The notes: generated from the letters alone by a model not told the origin. A DNA stretch of 64,000 nt from Mycolicibacterium xanthum (GCF_019710635.1 NZ_JAIFZS010000008.1:124001-188000); one strand, 5' to 3'; counted from the first letter of the stretch, positions 53,499 through 63,586 are shown. Made by a program: numbers and translations.

Positions 53499-56400
53499 AT
53501 GGCGGTGGGCGGGAAGTGTCGGTCGTGCGACACCCGGCTGCGTGCCGACGCCCGGTTTTGCGACCAATGCGGTGTGCCGACCGCAGTCGCGCCCGACCCT
53601 GCGAAGTACAAGCAGGTCACGGTGCTGTTCGCCGATGTGGTGCGGTCCATGGACATCGCCGCGGTGCTCGAACTGGAGCGGCTGCGTGAGATCCTGACCG
53701 AGTTGGTGGAGCGCTCTGTCGCCGTCGTGCGACGATACGGCGGCGGCACCGTGGAATACACCGGCGACGGACTGATGGCGCTGTTCGGTGCCCCCGTCGC
53801 GTTGGAGGATCATGCCCTCCGGGCATGCCTGGCCGCACTCGCGATCCAGGACGAGGCGAACCGGCTGGCGGCCGAACTGCACGAACGCGACGGGGTGGCG
53901 CTGCAATTGCGGGTGGGTCTGAACTCCGGTCGGGTGATCGCCGGCGAGGTCGCCATCGGGACAACGCGATACGCCGCGACGGGTGAGCCTCTGGGGATGG
54001 CCCAACGGATCGAATCGGCGGCCGAGCCGGGCGCGGTGATGGTGTCAGAGTCGACCGCGCGTCTCGTCGAGCGTCTCGCCGAGCTGGGTGAGCCGCAGTG
54101 GGTACACGTCAAAGGCGCCGCGGAGCCGGTACTGGCGCGCCTGCTGACGGCGGTCAAGAGGCGGCAGGGGATGGCCGCGCGCGCTGAGGCCAGCCTGGTC
54201 GGTCGGCGCGCGGAGATGGCGATCCTCGACGCGCTCGTCGAACGCACGGTCGCCGGCCTCGGCGCGGTGGTCAACGTGATCGGCCCACCGGGCATCGGCA
54301 AGAGCCGGGTTGCGCGGGAAGCCGCGGTGCTCGCAGCCGAGCGTGGTGTCTCGGTGGTGTGGGCCAGCTGCGAATCACACACCAACGAAGCCCCCTTCGG
54401 TGCGGTCACCACGCTGTTGCGGGCAGCCTTCGGGGTGGCGGAGTTGACCGCCGGCGCTGCGCGGGTGCGGGTGCGGGCGATGGTTCCGGAGGCCGCGCCG
54501 GACGATCTATTGATGCTCGAGGATCTTCTCGACATCGCAGACCCTGGCGTGCCGATGCCGAGCATCGACCGCGATGCGCGCCGGCGCCGGCTGATCGCGC
54601 TGGTCAACACCGCGACGTTGGCACGAACCGAGCCGGCGCTGTTCGTCATCGAGGATGTGCACTGGATCGACTCGGCCAGCGAGTCGCTCCTGACAGAGTT
54701 TCTCTCCGTCGTCGAGCGCACGCCGTCGGCCGTCGTGGTCACTGCCAGGCCCGAGTACCGGGGCGACCTCGCGCAATTGTCCAGCGGGCAGACGATAGCG
54801 CTTGCCCCGCTGGCTGATTCGGAAACGATCGCTCTGCTCGGGGAGCTGCTGGGGACCGACCCCTCGGTGGTTGAGCTGGCGCGCGTGATCGCCGGACGGG
54901 CGGCAGGCAATCCGTTCTTCGCCGAGGAAATGGTGCGTGAGTTGGCCCAACGCGGGGTGCTGGTCGGAGAAAGCGGCCGGTATCGCTGCAATGCGAACGT
55001 CGCCGAGGTGAGTGTGCCCGCCACGGTGCAGGCCGCGATCCAGGCGCGGATCGACCGGCTCAGCGCCCCGGCCCGTCGCACGGTGAATGCTGCGTCGGTG
55101 ATCGGTGGCCGGTTCGACGAACACCTGCTGGCCGCCCTCGATGTGAACCCGGTGCTCGACGAGCTGCTTGGCGCGCACCTGCTCGATCAGGTGCAGTTCA
55201 CACCGTTCGCCGAGTACGCCTTCTGCCATCCACTGATCCGCGCGGTCGCCTACGAATCACAGCTTAAAACCACCCGCGCGCAATGGCATCGGTGTCTTGC
55301 GACCGCGATCCAAGAGCGCGCGCCCGAGTCGGCTGAGCAGAATGCGGCATTGATCGCCGAGCACCTGGAGGCCGCCGGTGAATTGCCTGTCGCCTATGGC
55401 TGGCATATGCGCGCCGGCGCGTGGTCGGCTGGCCGCGACGTGGGTGCCGCCCGGATCAGCTGGGAACGGGCCCAACAGATCGCCGATCGGCTGCCCGCTG
55501 AAGACTCCGACCAGCTCTCGCTGCGCATCGCACCCCGGGTCATGCTGTGCGTCACCGACTGGCAGGCCCGACCGGTGCAGAAGAGCTGGGGCCGCTTCGC
55601 CGAACTCCGGGATCTGTGCACCGAGGCGGGGGATAAGGTGTCGCTGGCCGTCGGCATGACCGGGCTGGCGACCGAGCTGCTCTATGCGGGTCGGCCCGGC
55701 GAGGGTTCCCGGCTCGCGGCCGAGCAGATGGAGTTGCTCGAGTCGATCGGTGATCCCACGATGACCGTGGGATTGTCGTTTCTCGCGTTCGCCAACTGGT
55801 TCAACTCCGGAGACTTCGACGAGATCCTGCGGTGGTCTCAGACCGCCATCGAGTTGGCTGACGGCGACCCCACGATGGGAGCGGACTTCGGGGTGGGGTC
55901 GCCACTGGCGATCGCGACGGCGTTCCGTGGCATCGCGCGGTACTGGCTGGGGCGCAGCGGTTGGCAAGACGACCTCGACGACGCTGTCACACTGTCGCGG
56001 AGCGCCGATCCGGCCACGCTCGCCCTCGTCGTGGCGTGGACGTTCACGTCGGTGTTCTACGGTGCGGTGCGCTTCGACGACGAGTTGATGCGGATGCTGG
56101 AGGACGCGATGCAGCTGGCCCACGGGTCCAGCAACGATTTCGCTGTGACGGGGGCGCACTTCGGGCTGGGCGCGGCGTTGCTCTACCGACGCGGCCCGGC
56201 CGACGGGGCCCGGGGACTGGAGCTGATGTTGCATGCCCGCGACCGGTGGCTTCCCGAGCGCGCGCCCTCGCTGGTCCCGCTGGCTGAACTGCTGGCGGGC
56301 CGCGAGATGGCCACGTGCGGAGACCGCGATACCGCCATCGGGACGATGCACCGCGCCGCGCGACAACTGCAGGACGCCGGACGGCTCGGGTGGAGCGTCC

Positions 56401-56675
56401 TGGGCACGAGCCTGCTGGTGGAGACACTGCTCGCCGACGGCGGCCACGACGGGGTCCGTGACGCCGAGGAGGCGATCGGATGGCTGGCGCAGCTGCAGGG
56501 CGAGCGCCCGGCGCCGATGGTCGAAGTCACGCTGTTGCGGCTGCGGGCCCTGCTGGCCTGCGCCACCGGCGACGAGGTGACCCGCCGGGAGGCGGTGGGT
56601 AGATACCGCGCGATGGCGGAATCGCTGGGCTTCGAAGGACACGTCGCGTGGGCAGAGGAGATGGCCATCGGCTGA
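53499..56675 (+). CDS. Zinc-ribbon, adenylate-cyclase-like and AAA ATPase signalling protein
   Basis: A 1058-residue cytosolic protein: zinc ribbon (CRSCDTRLRADARFCDQC, residues 7-24), class III nucleotide cyclase-like domain (VTVLFADVVRSMDIA with metal Asp, EYTGDGLMALFGAP with the second Asp), AAA/STAND ATPase (Walker A GPPGIGKSR near 265, FVIEDVHWIDSASE) and a long TPR-like C-terminus. The transition-state Asn, normally in a V-N-x-A-x-R motif, is replaced (LGMAQRIE has Gly there), so cyclase activity is doubtful. Many such multidomain regulators exist in mycobacteria. Target unknown. Confidence 0.85.
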   Translation: MAVGGKCRSCDTRLRADARFCDQCGVPTAVAPDPAKYKQVTVLFADVVRSMDIAAVLELERLREILTELVERSVAVVRRYGGGTVEYTGDGLMALFGAPVALEDHALRACLAALAIQDEANRLAAELHERDGVALQLRVGLNSGRVIAGEVAIGTTRYAATGEPLGMAQRIESAAEPGAVMVSESTARLVERLAELGEPQWVHVKGAAEPVLARLLTAVKRRQGMAARAEASLVGRRAEMAILDALVERTVAGLGAVVNVIGPPGIGKSRVAREAAVLAAERGVSVVWASCESHTNEAPFGAVTTLLRAAFGVAELTAGAARVRVRAMVPEAAPDDLLMLEDLLDIADPGVPMPSIDRDARRRRLIALVNTATLARTEPALFVIEDVHWIDSASESLLTEFLSVVERTPSAVVVTARPEYRGDLAQLSSGQTIALAPLADSETIALLGELLGTDPSVVELARVIAGRAAGNPFFAEEMVRELAQRGVLVGESGRYRCNANVAEVSVPATVQAAIQARIDRLSAPARRTVNAASVIGGRFDEHLLAALDVNPVLDELLGAHLLDQVQFTPFAEYAFCHPLIRAVAYESQLKTTRAQWHRCLATAIQERAPESAEQNAALIAEHLEAAGELPVAYGWHMRAGAWSAGRDVGAARISWERAQQIADRLPAEDSDQLSLRIAPRVMLCVTDWQARPVQKSWGRFAELRDLCTEAGDKVSLAVGMTGLATELLYAGRPGEGSRLAAEQMELLESIGDPTMTVGLSFLAFANWFNSGDFDEILRWSQTAIELADGDPTMGADFGVGSPLAIATAFRGIARYWLGRSGWQDDLDDAVTLSRSADPATLALVVAWTFTSVFYGAVRFDDELMRMLEDAMQLAHGSSNDFAVTGAHFGLGAALLYRRGPADGARGLELMLHARDRWLPERAPSLVPLAELLAGREMATCGDRDTAIGTMHRAARQLQDAGRLGWSVLGTSLLVETLLADGGHDGVRDAEEAIGWLAQLQGERPAPMVEVTLLRLRALLACATGDEVTRREAVGRYRAMAESLGFEGHVAWAEEMAIG

Positions 56676-56690
56676 CTGCGGCCCGGCTGC

Positions 56691-56710
56691 GGAACCCGTT
56701 TTGCGGGACG
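56691..56710. terminator. Short hairpin between convergent signalling genes
   Basis: CCCG (56695-56698) can pair with CGGG (56704-56707) across a short T-rich loop. It lies in the 37-base gap between the convergent stops at 56675 and 56713. The stem is short, so its role as a bidirectional terminator is tentative. Confidence 0.25.
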
Positions 56711-56712
56711 GA

Positions 56713-59331
56713 TCACTGCGTGATGTTGTGACGCCGGGTCAGCAGCCCGGCCAGTTCGTCCCGGCAGGTGGTTCCGGTCTTGGTCATCGCCCGGTAGATG
56801 TGGCTTTCGACGGTGCGCACCGACAGGGTGAGCCGGCCGGCGATGTCGCGGTTGGTCAAACCTTCGCCGATCAAAACGACGATCTCGTGCTCCCGGTCGG
56901 TCAGCGGCAGGGGTTCGCTCGCGCGGCGTAGCGCGGGGGTGGTGGCGCCGCTGCGCCGGGCGAGCGCGTCCGCGCGGGCCGAACAGCGCAGGGCCGATCC
57001 ACGCAGCGCTTGGGCGTGGAAGGCCAGCGAGGCGTGAGCGGCGGCGTCGATCGCCGCGACGAGGTCGCCGATTCGTTCGAATTCCTCTGACACCGAGTCC
57101 AGTTCGGCGGCATCCCCGTCGTGCAGGGCCTCGGCGAAGCGCGCCGCCAGGCCGGCCCGGGGTCCCTCGACCAGGGCGGTGAGTTCCCGTAGCCGCCGCC
57201 CGGCGGTGCGGTCGCCGAACTGGGTGGCGGTCTGTAGGCAGAGCACCTCGGCCGCGAGCCTGCCGCTGGCCGAAGCTCTTTCGGCGGCCGATCGGGCGAT
57301 GGCGATGGCCTCGCTGACGGCGCCCTGTCCGGCGGTGATCCACGCGCGGGCCAGGCTCTGCTCGTAGTCGAGCAGCCGGAACCGGCGCGCCGTCCCGGCC
57401 AGCGCGGCGAGTTCGGCGGCGGCATCCTCGGGTGAGCCGCCGATGGCGAGCGCCGTCGCGCGCGGGATGCGATAGCGGAACCCCCAGCCGAGCGGGTGGC
57501 TGACGGTCAGCCTGTCGACGGCGTCGTCGAGCAGTGCGCGCGCCGCGCCGAGGTCGCCGGCGCCGAGCGCGGCCCGGCCCGCCACCGCCGCGCCGAGTAG
57601 TGATGCGGCTCCCGGCAGGTCGGCGGCTTGGCGTCGCACGCGTTCGGCCACCGCGCGGGCCTCGCCGATGCGGCCGGCCAGCAGCAACGCGCTGACGTGC
57701 GCGTCGGCGATGTTGAACCGCATATGTGGGGTGTCGAAAGACCGCTGCGTCGGCGAGTATCCGGCTTCCGCGCCGCTCACGGCGGCCTCGACCCGGCCGG
57801 CGTCGGCGTTGATCGTGGTCAGCGCCCACGCCAGCTCGGTGCCGACGACTGCGGGCAGTTGGTCGACGACGAGGTCGCCCGAGACCGACAGCGCGGTGTC
57901 GGGCCGGTCCATCGCAAACCAGTAGACGGCCAGGAACGCGTCGATATGGCTGCATTCGTGCGGCGGCGTGGTCCAGGCCGCATCGTCGATGAGTGCCTTG
58001 GCTCCTTGAGGATCACCGAGCGCCCAGAGCATGTTGCTGGCCCGCAGAAAGGCGAGTCGGGCGCGCTCGGCATCGGTCAGGCCGTCCTGGTCGATCTCGG
58101 CGAGCACCGCGTCGGCGTCCTCGCCGCGGCCGAGCCAGGACAGCGCGTGGGCACGAAGGAAGCCCGGCTCCGGTCCCGCACCGGCGCGGATGGCGGCCTC
58201 GGCGAGCCGGTCGGCGAGGTTCAGATCGGCCAGCCACACGGCGCCGTGGGCGGCCCGGGTCAACAGCTCGGTATCGGCTTTCAGATCGGAGTCCACGCTC
58301 AGGGTGGCGCGTCGCACCACCGTTTGGACCTGGTCGCGGTCGTCGGACGCGGCCAGTTCGGTGGCGACCAGTCCACGCAGCCGGCGCAGCTTGGTGGCCG
58401 GTGCGCACCTGCGGCGCACCTCGCCGTAGATCGGGTGCGCGACCCCTACCTCGATGCCGGTGCCGGTGGGGTGCAGCATGATCAGGCCGCGGGTCTCGGC
58501 CTCCTCCACCGCGGTCGGGTCGGTGATCCGTTCCAGGGCGGCCAGTTCGAGGGGCTCGCCGACGGCGAGGGTGTCGATGACGTCGGCGACCGCTGCCGGC
58601 AGCGCCCCGATCCGGGTTTCGATCAGCTCGACCAGGCTGAGCGGGATGACCGGGTCACCGACCCAGCGCCAGTTGCCGCGATCCCGTTCGACCCGGCCGT
58701 CGGAGATCTCCTGCTCGACGATGTTGCGTAGGTACAGCACGTTGCCGCGGGTCAATTGCCACAGTCGCCGGGCCGCATCCGGATCGGCGGGACCGCCGAG
58801 GGCAGCTGAGAGCAGGGTGCCGGTCTCGGCGGGCGACAACGGTTGCAGCTGCAGCCGATCGAACGCTCCCACCTTCCAGATCTCCTGCACCGCAGCGGGA
58901 ATCGGCTTGCCGTCCAGCACGGTCAGGATCAGTCTGGCGGCGCCGCGCTGCACGATCTGGTGAACGACGAACGTGGAGAGGTCGTCGAGCAGATGCACGT
59001 CGTCGACGAACACCACCACCGGTTCGCCCGAGGGCGCGGCGGTCAGCGCGCTGATCACCCCGCGCAACAGTTGAACGGTGTCGGTCACCCCCGGCGGCGC
59101 CCACGTGCTGAACGAGCCCAGCGGGATCGCACGCGCGGACGACGTGCCGACGGCGACCCGGGTGGCATACCCGCGCGCCCGGGCGTCCGAGAGCGCCTCG
59201 CGCGCGATCCGGCTCTTGCCCACGCCCGCCTCGCCGCAGATGACGATCCCGGACACGTCGGGATCCGAGAGCGCGGCCTCGACGCGGCTCAGTTCCTCGG
59301 TGCGGCCGACCAGCGGCCACGACAGACGCAC
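56713..59331 (-). CDS. LuxR-family STAND ATPase regulator (MalT/LAL-like)
   Basis: An 872-residue regulator. N-terminal ATPase with Walker A CGEAGVGKSRIAREAL near residue 33 and VVVFVDDVHLLDD for Walker B, a long helical TPR-like middle, and a C-terminal LuxR helix-turn-helix (LTDREHEIVVLIGEGLTNRD, then IAGRLTLSVRTVESHI). Such proteins bind an inducer, hydrolyse ATP and activate transcription. The ATG gives RLSWPLVGRTEELSRVEAAL, the standard start. Convergent with the cyclase-like protein; targets unknown. Confidence 0.88.
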   Translation of the reverse strand: MRLSWPLVGRTEELSRVEAALSDPDVSGIVICGEAGVGKSRIAREALSDARARGYATRVAVGTSSARAIPLGSFSTWAPPGVTDTVQLLRGVISALTAAPSGEPVVVFVDDVHLLDDLSTFVVHQIVQRGAARLILTVLDGKPIPAAVQEIWKVGAFDRLQLQPLSPAETGTLLSAALGGPADPDAARRLWQLTRGNVLYLRNIVEQEISDGRVERDRGNWRWVGDPVIPLSLVELIETRIGALPAAVADVIDTLAVGEPLELAALERITDPTAVEEAETRGLIMLHPTGTGIEVGVAHPIYGEVRRRCAPATKLRRLRGLVATELAASDDRDQVQTVVRRATLSVDSDLKADTELLTRAAHGAVWLADLNLADRLAEAAIRAGAGPEPGFLRAHALSWLGRGEDADAVLAEIDQDGLTDAERARLAFLRASNMLWALGDPQGAKALIDDAAWTTPPHECSHIDAFLAVYWFAMDRPDTALSVSGDLVVDQLPAVVGTELAWALTTINADAGRVEAAVSGAEAGYSPTQRSFDTPHMRFNIADAHVSALLLAGRIGEARAVAERVRRQAADLPGAASLLGAAVAGRAALGAGDLGAARALLDDAVDRLTVSHPLGWGFRYRIPRATALAIGGSPEDAAAELAALAGTARRFRLLDYEQSLARAWITAGQGAVSEAIAIARSAAERASASGRLAAEVLCLQTATQFGDRTAGRRLRELTALVEGPRAGLAARFAEALHDGDAAELDSVSEEFERIGDLVAAIDAAAHASLAFHAQALRGSALRCSARADALARRSGATTPALRRASEPLPLTDREHEIVVLIGEGLTNRDIAGRLTLSVRTVESHIYRAMTKTGTTCRDELAGLLTRRHNITQ

Positions 59332-59403
59332 CTCAAGAGCCTAGGGGCGCCGATGACGCGCGACGGTACAAACGGGCGAACTTCGGCGGCGGTGCCGTCC
59401 TCG

Positions 59404-59889
59404 TCAGCCCGGCTGCCCGTAGACCGCCACCACCACGCTGCGGTCCAGGCTGTTCTCCGACCACACACCGATCTGGGTGTTCGCGCAGTTGGACATGATC
59501 GCCATGTAGTCGGGCCGGTAGTACCACTGGTTCATGATCTCGATGCCGTTGATCGCCAGCGCGGGGTTGATCGCGACCGTCTCGGCGACGGTGCCGACGA
59601 ACCCTGCGGCGTTGGCCCGGTCCTGCACGGTCGAGCCGTCCGAACCGATGTCGCCGTCCAGCGCGCGGTTGTGCAGGACGTCGTTGGTGTGCCACTGCGC
59701 GGCGAGCTGCAGCTGCGGGTTGATCTTGATGTCGGTGTCGCAGCCGTGCTGCTGCTGGATGGTGTACACGTTGGCCACCACGCCGTCGTTGAGGCGCTTG
59801 TTGTCGGCGTGTGCGGTGGGGGCGGCCGTGACCGCGACGGCCGCGAACAGCACCGCGGATACCACGGGTGCGATCTTGACGGCGGTCAC
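59404..59889 (-). CDS. Secreted CAP/SCP-domain protein
   Basis: A 161-residue protein starting at GTG 59889 with a signal peptide ending APTAHAD. The mature part is a compact CAP domain: LNDGVVANVYTIQQQHGCD, LQLAAQWHTNDVLHNRALDG and SNCANTQIGVWSENS. CAP proteins bind lipids or sterols; bacterial ones are mostly uncharacterised. Two Cys could form a disulfide. It lies 10 bases after the amidase gene and probably shares its transcript. A 72-base gap separates it from the LuxR-type gene. Confidence 0.85.
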   Translation of the reverse strand: MTAVKIAPVVSAVLFAAVAVTAAPTAHADNKRLNDGVVANVYTIQQQHGCDTDIKINPQLQLAAQWHTNDVLHNRALDGDIGSDGSTVQDRANAAGFVGTVAETVAINPALAINGIEIMNQWYYRPDYMAIMSNCANTQIGVWSENSLDRSVVVAVYGQPG

Positions 59890-59899
59890 GGGCCGGACA

Positions 59900-61423
59900 T
59901 TACGCGACCACGCCGGCCGCCGAGGCTCGAGTGGCGAGATTCGTCGCGGCCGGCTCCGGCTCGGGTGGTGCGGCCCGGCCGTCCCACCAGTTGTCGGGCT
60001 GGTGGGTCGCCCAACCGTTGAGGGCCTCCAATGCCGCGGCCAGCGAGACCAGCAACGGCTCGCTGTTGGCCGGGCCCATCAGCTGAACACCGATCGGCAG
60101 CCCTTCGGGGGTGAACCCGGCGGGCACGTTGATCGACGGCCAGCCGAGCAGATTCCACGGCCAGGTCACCGGACAGGCGCGGATCATCGCCCGGTCGGTG
60201 GACATTCCGCCGAGGTTGTCGAAGGCGTCGACCGTCGGCGGCGGCTGGGCCGTGGTGGGTGCGATGACCACATCGGCGAGATTGAAGATCCAGCCGACGC
60301 GGCGCTGTGTGACGGCCTCGTGGGCGCGCGCCTTGCGCAGCACGTGCTCGGACAGCAGCCGCCCCACTCGGGCGTTGGCGGTGGTGCGCCTGTCCAGGTC
60401 GACGCCGAGGCCGAGGCGCTCCACCCAGTCCGGGATGCCGGCCATCGAGCGGGACAGGAAGTTCCAGGACATGCGCAGGCCGTAGTCGGGATCCGCGGCC
60501 TGCACCGTGTGGCCGAGCTGTTCGAGCTGTCCGGCCACGTTCTCCAGGGCGGTCCGGATCCGGGGATCCAACCGGGCGCGGAAACCCGTGAACGGGAGCT
60601 TCGTCGACATCGCGATGCGCAGCGGGCCGGGCGCCTGCGAGACCGAGTCCGCCACTCGAACCGGGGGTGGGGTGTGCAGATCGCCGGGGGCGTTGCCCGA
60701 TGCGGCGTCGAGCACCAGGGCTGCGTCGGCCACGGTGCGGGCCAGCACGCCGTTGACCGTGATCCCGTTGAACGTATCGGGAAGTGGCCAGGTCGAGATG
60801 CGTCCCCGCTGAGGTTTGATGCCGACCAGGTGCGTCCACGCGGCCGGGATGCGCACGCTGCCCGCGCCGTCGGAGCCGATCGCGGCCGCCACCAGGCCGG
60901 CGGCCACCGCGGCGGCGCTGCCACCGGAGGATCCGCCCGGGGTGTGTTCGCGGGACCAGGGGTTGCGGGTGTGGCCGAACCCGGGACCGCTGGTGAACGG
61001 CCACTGGCCGAGCTCGCAGGTGTTCGTCTTGCCGATGATCACCGCCCCCGCGTCGCGCAGCCGCCGCACCACCTCGGCGTCGGCGGTGGCCTCGCGCACC
61101 GTTCCGGCGGAGCCGAAGCGGGTGGGCACACCCGCGACGTCGACGTCGTCCTTGACCGCGATCGGGATGCCGAGCAGCGGTTGGTCCGATGTGTCGCGAC
61201 CCGTCGCACGTCGACGGTCGGCGGCGGCCGCATCGGCGGTGGCCTGCTCGGTCAGCACCACCCGGAACGCGTTGAGGGTGTCCTGGCTCGCCTCGATCGC
61301 CGCCAGTGACCGGCGCACCAGCTCGGTGGATGTCACGGTGCCGCTTGCAAGCTCGTACAACTGGTCGCCCAGGGTGGGGAATCGGGTCCCGGACCCGGTG
61401 CTGGGGTGAGGAGCTTCGGCCAT
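59900..61423 (-). CDS. Amidase, AmiA2-like
   Basis: A 507-residue amidase-signature enzyme. The Ser-cisSer-Lys triad region is evident: the Lys in IPIAVKDDVDVAG near residue 95, the Gly/Ser stretch TPGGSSGGSAAAVAAGLV and GSDGAGSVRIPAAW with the nucleophile. It hydrolyses a carboxamide of unknown identity. No signal peptide. It lies next to recO as amiA2 (Rv2363) does in M. tuberculosis; here a block of two regulators and a CAP gene separates it from era. Confidence 0.9.
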   Translation of the reverse strand: MAEAPHPSTGSGTRFPTLGDQLYELASGTVTSTELVRRSLAAIEASQDTLNAFRVVLTEQATADAAAADRRRATGRDTSDQPLLGIPIAVKDDVDVAGVPTRFGSAGTVREATADAEVVRRLRDAGAVIIGKTNTCELGQWPFTSGPGFGHTRNPWSREHTPGGSSGGSAAAVAAGLVAAAIGSDGAGSVRIPAAWTHLVGIKPQRGRISTWPLPDTFNGITVNGVLARTVADAALVLDAASGNAPGDLHTPPPVRVADSVSQAPGPLRIAMSTKLPFTGFRARLDPRIRTALENVAGQLEQLGHTVQAADPDYGLRMSWNFLSRSMAGIPDWVERLGLGVDLDRRTTANARVGRLLSEHVLRKARAHEAVTQRRVGWIFNLADVVIAPTTAQPPPTVDAFDNLGGMSTDRAMIRACPVTWPWNLLGWPSINVPAGFTPEGLPIGVQLMGPANSEPLLVSLAAALEALNGWATHQPDNWWDGRAAPPEPEPAATNLATRASAAGVVA

Positions 61424-61485
61424 TGCCTACGAGAGTATCGGCGCTGCAACGACAATTCGTCACCTCACGGTGGAACACTTGCCGA

Positions 61486-62328
61486 ATGCGTCTGTACCGG
61501 GACCGGGCGGTGGTGTTGCGGCAGCACAAGCTCGGCGAAGCCGACCGCATCGTGAGCCTGCTCACACGCGATCACGGTCTGGTCCGGGCGGTCGCCAAGG
61601 GGGTGCGCCGAACCCGTAGCAAGTTCGGTGCCCGGCTGGAGCCTTTCGCGCACATCGACGTCCAGCTGCATCCCGGTCGCAACCTGGACATCGTCACCCA
61701 GGTGGTCGCCATCGACGCGTTCGCCTCCGATATCGTCAGCGACTACGGCCGCTACACCTGCGCCTGCGCCATGCTGGAGACCGCCGAGCGGCTCGCCGGT
61801 GAGGAGCACGCCCCGATGCCCGAGCTGCACCGGCTCACGGTGGCCGCATTGCGCGCGGTGGCCGACGGCCGACGGCCCCGCGAGCTGGTGCTGGACGCCT
61901 ACCTGCTGCGGGCGATGGGCATCGCGGGGTGGGCGCCGTCGCTGATCGAATGTGCCCGGTGCGCCGCGCCGGGGCCGCACCGCGCGTTTCACGTGGCGGC
62001 GGGGGGAAGCGTGTGTGTGCACTGCCGGCCGTCCGGGTCGGTGACCCCGCCGCAGGCCGTGCTGGACCTGATGGTCGCACTGCACGAGGGGGACTGGGAG
62101 CACGCGCAGAGCACCTCCGCGTCGCATCGCAGCCAGGCCAGCGGCCTGGTCGCCGCGCACCTGCAGTGGCACCTGGAACGACAGCTGCGCACCCTGCCCC
62201 TCGTCGAGCGTGTCTACCGGGCGGATCGGATGGCGGTGCCGGGCATCAGGCAGGATGAGGCGCATGGCAACGGAACGGACCGGGCGGAAGGGCAGGGTCA
62301 GCTACCCACAGCTGCCTCCGGCGCCTGA
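61486..62328 (+). CDS. recO: DNA repair protein RecO
   Basis: A 280-residue recombination mediator that helps load RecA with RecR. N-terminal OB-fold ([39 protein letters not shown]), helical middle and a zinc-binding pair of Cys motifs (ECARCAAPG and VCVHCRPSG). ATG 61486. The C-terminal tail is unusually polar ([17 protein letters not shown]), and its last 65 bases are shared with the start of uppS in another frame. Divergent from the amidase gene. Confidence 0.95.
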   Translation: MRLYRDRAVVLRQHKLGEADRIVSLLTRDHGLVRAVAKGVRRTRSKFGARLEPFAHIDVQLHPGRNLDIVTQVVAIDAFASDIVSDYGRYTCACAMLETAERLAGEEHAPMPELHRLTVAALRAVADGRRPRELVLDAYLLRAMGIAGWAPSLIECARCAAPGPHRAFHVAAGGSVCVHCRPSGSVTPPQAVLDLMVALHEGDWEHAQSTSASHRSQASGLVAAHLQWHLERQLRTLPLVERVYRADRMAVPGIRQDEAHGNGTDRAEGQGQLPTAASGA

Positions 62329-63157
62329 CGATTACCCGATGTTCCCGGACACCTCGACGTGGCCTGTCGTCTTCCCGGATCTGCCGCCGAACACCAACGG
62401 CCGCTTCTCCCGGCCACCGCAGCACCCCTCCAAGGCGTCGGCGCCGCAGATCCCGGCCGGCCAGGTGCCCAACCACGTCGCCGTGGTGATGGACGGCAAC
62501 GGGCGCTGGGCCACCCAGCGCGGCCTGGGCCGCACCGAGGGCCACAAGATGGGTGAGGCCGTGCTGATCGACATCACCTGCGGGGCGATCGAGATCGGCA
62601 TCAAGCACCTGACGGTGTATGCGTTTTCCACCGAGAACTGGAAGCGCAGCACCGAGGAGGTGCGGTTCCTGATGGGCTTCAACCGCGAGGTGGTGCGCCG
62701 GCGCCGGGAGAACCTGAACGCGATGGGCGTCAACATGCGTTGGGTCGGGTCGCGACCGAAGATGTGGCGCAGCGTGATCAAGGAGTTCGACATCGCCGAG
62801 CAGATGACGGTCGGCAACGACGTCATCACCATCAACTACTGCGTGAACTACGGCGGACGCACCGAGATCGTCGAGGCGGCGCGGGCGCTGGCCCAGGAGG
62901 CGGTGGACGGCAAGGTGTCCCCGTCGCGGATCAGCGAGGCCATGTTCGCCAAGCACCTGCATCGCGCCGACATCCCCGATGTGGACCTGTTCATCCGGAC
63001 CTCGGGGGAGCAACGGGCCAGTAACTTCCTGCTGTGGCAGGCCGCCTACGCGGAATACGTCTTCCAGGACAAGCTGTGGCCCGACTACGACCGCCGCGAT
63101 CTGTGGGCCGCGTGCGAGGAGTACGTGCACCGCAACCGGCGCTTCGGCAGGACCTAG
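62264..63157 (+). CDS. uppS: Decaprenyl diphosphate synthase (cis-prenyltransferase)
   Basis: A 297-residue cis-prenyltransferase making the long polyprenyl carrier for peptidoglycan and arabinogalactan. Hallmarks: [20 protein letters not shown] (catalytic Asp and P-loop-like region), [18 protein letters not shown] and [19 protein letters not shown]. An N-terminal extension of about 70 residues ([20 protein letters not shown]) is typical of the mycobacterial enzyme Rv2361c. ATG 62264 lies within recO, giving a 65-base overlap. Confidence 0.96.
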   Translation: MATERTGRKGRVSYPQLPPAPDDYPMFPDTSTWPVVFPDLPPNTNGRFSRPPQHPSKASAPQIPAGQVPNHVAVVMDGNGRWATQRGLGRTEGHKMGEAVLIDITCGAIEIGIKHLTVYAFSTENWKRSTEEVRFLMGFNREVVRRRRENLNAMGVNMRWVGSRPKMWRSVIKEFDIAEQMTVGNDVITINYCVNYGGRTEIVEAARALAQEAVDGKVSPSRISEAMFAKHLHRADIPDVDLFIRTSGEQRASNFLLWQAAYAEYVFQDKLWPDYDRRDLWAACEEYVHRNRRFGRT

Positions 63158-63164
63158 GGCCGCG

Positions 63165-63572
63165 ATGGAGCTGACCGAGCGCCTCGCCGCCGCGCTGGCC
63201 GAGATCCTGCCGGTGCAGCGGGAGGACGACGGCGCGTTGACGGTGCCCCACGACGAGACGTTCGCTTCGCTGCGGGTGGTGACGATCGCCGAGGGCCTGG
63301 AGATGGTGTCGCTGACCCAGGTGCTGGCCTGGGATCTGCCGCTGGACGCCAAGATCCGGGCCAGGGTGGCCAAACACGCCCACGACACCCTGCTGGGCAC
63401 GGTGTCGATGGTGGAGAAGATCGGGGTGGCCGGTCCGGGGCCGAGGAAGACCGGCGATGTGTTGCTGCGCTACAACTTCCCGGCGGCAGGGCTCACCGAC
63501 GACGCTTTGCGCACGTTGGTGCTGATGGTGTTGGCCACCGGCGCGGACGTGCGGCGCGCGCTGGTGGCCTGA
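63165..63572 (+). CDS. YbjN-like small conserved protein (Rv2360c type)
   Basis: A 135-residue soluble protein of mixed alpha/beta character (LTVPHDETFASLRVVTIAEG, then LEMVSLTQVLAWDLPLD), resembling the YbjN/type III chaperone-like fold. No catalytic motif is visible. ATG 63165 lies 8 bases after uppS, so it is probably in the same transcript. Function unknown. Confidence 0.75.
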   Translation: MELTERLAAALAEILPVQREDDGALTVPHDETFASLRVVTIAEGLEMVSLTQVLAWDLPLDAKIRARVAKHAHDTLLGTVSMVEKIGVAGPGPRKTGDVLLRYNFPAAGLTDDALRTLVLMVLATGADVRRALVA

Positions 63573-63586
63573 CTAGGCTGACACCC

